NCBI GenBank assembly: GCA_022701965.1
Contig: JAKONL010000154.1
Location: 1-6,418 of the forward strand
Direction of reading: 5' to 3'
DNA from: Burkholderiaceae bacterium
GTDB lineage: Bacteria > Pseudomonadota > Gammaproteobacteria > Burkholderiales > Burkholderiaceae
Length of the DNA: 6,418 nucleotides
A program made the translations under genes and the position numbers. Below, one piece after another: positions 4,895-6,418 of this stretch. Positions within the stretch are counted from its first letter, which is position 1, and the number at the start of each line of letters is the position of its first letter. The notes under the pieces were generated by a model that saw only the letters and a program-made list of their open reading frames with translations, had not been told where the DNA came from and did not search any database.

Positions 4895-6295
4895 TCAATG
4901 CGCGGCGAAGGTCACGCGGTCGGGCACCGTCTTGAATTCGCCCAGCCGGCTCCACCAGGGCATCAGCAGGAAGAAGCCGAAATAGAACAGGCTGCCGATC
5001 TGCGAGATGCGCTCGCCGAGCGGCGACGGCGGCTGGACACCGAGGTAGCCCAGCACGATGAAATTGATCACGAACACGCCGTAGAGGTACTTGTTCCAGG
5101 TCGGGCGGTAGCGGATCGACCGCACCGGGCTGTGGTCGAGCCATGGCAGGAAGAACAGGATGATCACCGCGCCGCCCATCACGACCACGCCCCAGAACTT
5201 CGCGTCGATCGCCAGCATCAGAGCGACGACCGCCACGGCACCGACGACGATCGCGCCCTTGAAGATGACCGCGAGACGCGATTTCCAGACGCCGTACACG
5301 GCGGCGAGCACGACGCAGGCGATGAGCGCATACATCATCTCACTCGTGATCGCGCGCAGCATCGAATAGAACGGCGTGAAATACCAGACCGGCGCGATGT
5401 GGTTGGGCGTCTTGAGCGAATCGGCCGGGATGAAGTTGTTGTACTCGAGGAAATAGCCGCCCATTTCCGGCGCGAAGAAGATCACGGCCGAGAAGATCGT
5501 GAGGAAGGCCACCACGCCCAGGATGTCGTGCACCGTGTAGTACGGGTGCGAAGGAATGCCGTCCAGCGGATGACCGTCGGGACCGCGCTTGGCCTTGATC
5601 TCGATGCCGTCCGGATTGTTGGAGCCGACCTCGTGCAGCGCGATCAGGTGTGCGACGACCAGGCCCAGCAGCACGAGCGGCACGGCGATCACGTGGAAGC
5701 TGAAGAAACGGTTGAGCGTGGCGTCGCTCACCACGTAGTCGCCGCGGATCAGCAAGGCCAGGTCGGGGCCGACGAAGGGGATCGCGGCGAACAGGTTCAC
5801 GATGACCTGCGCACCCCAGTAGCTCATCTGGCCCCAGGGCAGCAGGTAGCCCATGAAGGCTTCGGCCATCAGGCACAGGAAGATCGCGCAGCCGAAGACC
5901 CAGATCAGCTCGCGCGGCTTGCGGTAGCTGCCGTAGATCAGGCCGCGAAACATGAGCAGATAGACGACCACGAAGAACGCCGAGGCGCCGGTCGAGTGCA
6001 TGTAGCGGATCAGCCAGCCCCAGGGCACGTCGCGCATGATGTACTCGACCGAGGCGAAGGCCTGGGCCGCATCCGGCTTGTAATGCATCACCAGGAAGAT
6101 GCCGGTCACGATCTGGATCACCAGGACCAGCATCGCGAGCGAGCCGAAGATGTACCAGAAGTTGAAGTTCTTCGGAGCGTAGTAGTTGCCCCACTGCTCC
6201 TTCCAGAGCTTGGTCAGGGGGAACCGGTTGTCGACCCAGTTCAGCAGCCGCTCGCCGCCGGGGGCGTTGGGGGAGATCTCGTGATAGTCAGCCAT
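4895..6295 (-). CDS. petB: Ubiquinol-cytochrome c reductase, cytochrome b subunit (with His-to-Leu at one haem ligand)
   Basis: This is the core membrane subunit of complex III; it carries the low- and high-potential b haems and the quinol-oxidising and quinone-reducing sites. The 466-residue product has the usual multiple membrane helices with RYMHSTGAS, GYLLPWGQMSYWGA, HEVGSNNPDG and the quinol-site motif PVWY (302-305), a variant of PEWY that I recall from beta/gammaproteobacteria. The expected ligands are H100 and H201 (haem bL), both present, and a pair for haem bH: H216 is present, but its partner 14 residues after H100 is Leu (L114, codon CTC at 5954-5956) in YLLMFRG, where homologues have YLHMFRG. 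One A-to-T change on the coding strand would explain it. Otherwise the gene is intact. GAGGAG (6305-6310) overlaps the petA stop and lies 9 nt before the ATG. The C-terminus is longer than in mitochondrial cytochrome b. Confidence 0.98.
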   Translation of the reverse strand: MADYHEISPNAPGGERLLNWVDNRFPLTKLWKEQWGNYYAPKNFNFWYIFGSLAMLVLVIQIVTGIFLVMHYKPDAAQAFASVEYIMRDVPWGWLIRYMHSTGASAFFVVVYLLMFRGLIYGSYRKPRELIWVFGCAIFLCLMAEAFMGYLLPWGQMSYWGAQVIVNLFAAIPFVGPDLALLIRGDYVVSDATLNRFFSFHVIAVPLVLLGLVVAHLIALHEVGSNNPDGIEIKAKRGPDGHPLDGIPSHPYYTVHDILGVVAFLTIFSAVIFFAPEMGGYFLEYNNFIPADSLKTPNHIAPVWYFTPFYSMLRAITSEMMYALIACVVLAAVYGVWKSRLAVIFKGAIVVGAVAVVALMLAIDAKFWGVVVMGGAVIILFFLPWLDHSPVRSIRYRPTWNKYLYGVFVINFIVLGYLGVQPPSPLGERISQIGSLFYFGFFLLMPWWSRLGEFKTVPDRVTFAAH

Positions 6296-6308
6296 GTCGC
6301 GGGTCTCC

Positions 6309-6418
6309 TCAGGCCTTCTTGTCGTCGCCGATGAGCAGGCGGGTGTCGCTCATGTACATGTGCGGCGGCACCGGCAGGTTGTCGGGCGCGGGCTTGTTCT
6401 TGAAGACGCGGCCGGCCA
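6309..6418 (-). CDS. petA: Ubiquinol-cytochrome c reductase, Rieske iron-sulfur subunit, C-terminal 35 residues
   Basis: Only the last 35 codons and the stop are in the window; the start lies beyond the right edge. The visible tail contains AGRVFKNKPAPDNLPVPPH and then MYMSDTRLLIGDDKKA. It matches the end of bacterial Rieske proteins, where the GRVF..KPAP.NL.VPPH..L.D strand closes the 2Fe-2S domain. The cluster-binding boxes are outside the window. The Rieske protein transfers electrons from quinol at the Qo site to cytochrome c1. The stop lies 13 nt before petB and overlaps its ribosome-binding site, so petA-petB are one transcription unit. Confidence 0.93.
   Translation of the reverse strand, partial: AGRVFKNKPAPDNLPVPPHMYMSDTRLLIGDDKKA

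Noticed and set aside
5381..5392. PVWY in place of PEWY in cytochrome b as a novelty
   Set aside because: From memory this variant is usual in beta/gammaproteobacterial cytochrome b, so it is not treated as unusual. The 15-residue spacing H201-H216 likewise appears normal for this group.
4880..6334. Plus-strand open frame of 484 codons opposite petB/petC
   Set aside because: It is the antisense of an unmistakable cytochrome b gene; its His/Asp/Glu-rich translation is an artefact of GC-rich codon usage and matches no family.

Overview
The window is GC-rich chromosomal DNA from a proteobacterium, most likely a betaproteobacterium (Burkholderiales/Rhodocyclales-like). The evidence is the order Rieske protein - cytochrome b - cytochrome c1 - sspA - sspB, all on the minus strand, together with the betaproteobacterial look of each protein. 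No taxonomic search was run, so the lineage is an inference.

Right half (about 2592-6418, all minus strand): the end of petA, complete petB and petC (the cytochrome bc1 complex, respiratory complex III), then sspA and sspB (stringent starvation protein A and the ClpXP specificity-enhancing factor), then tRNA-Thr(UGU). Between petC and sspA lie two perfect or near-perfect hairpins. The second has a U-rich tail and reads as a Rho-independent terminator, yet it abuts the sspA ribosome-binding site, so it looks like an internal attenuator of a petABC-sspAB operon. In petB one of the four normally invariant haem-ligating histidines is replaced by leucine (L114), through a codon one base away from His.

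Middle (1834-2547): an orphan NarL/LuxR-type response regulator on the minus strand, whose GTG start overlaps the stop of a putative 18-residue leader ORF. The leader's Shine-Dalgarno sequence lies inside the 3' arm of a perfect 10-bp hairpin, which suggests controlled, translationally coupled expression. The regulator gene overlaps the end of rpoN tail to tail by 23 bp.

Left part (1-1856): a complete sigma-54 gene (rpoN family) on the plus strand, outside the usual lptB-rpoN-hpf context as far as can be seen, so possibly a second rpoN copy. Its upstream region carries a near-consensus -24/-12 promoter facing rpoN and a second -24/-12-like promoter facing the other way, towards a 24-residue ORF and the start of an unrecognised gene that runs off the left edge. 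The simplest reading is a divergent sigma-54 control region in which this sigma factor may drive its own gene and its neighbour.

No mobile elements, CRISPR arrays or integrase genes were seen.
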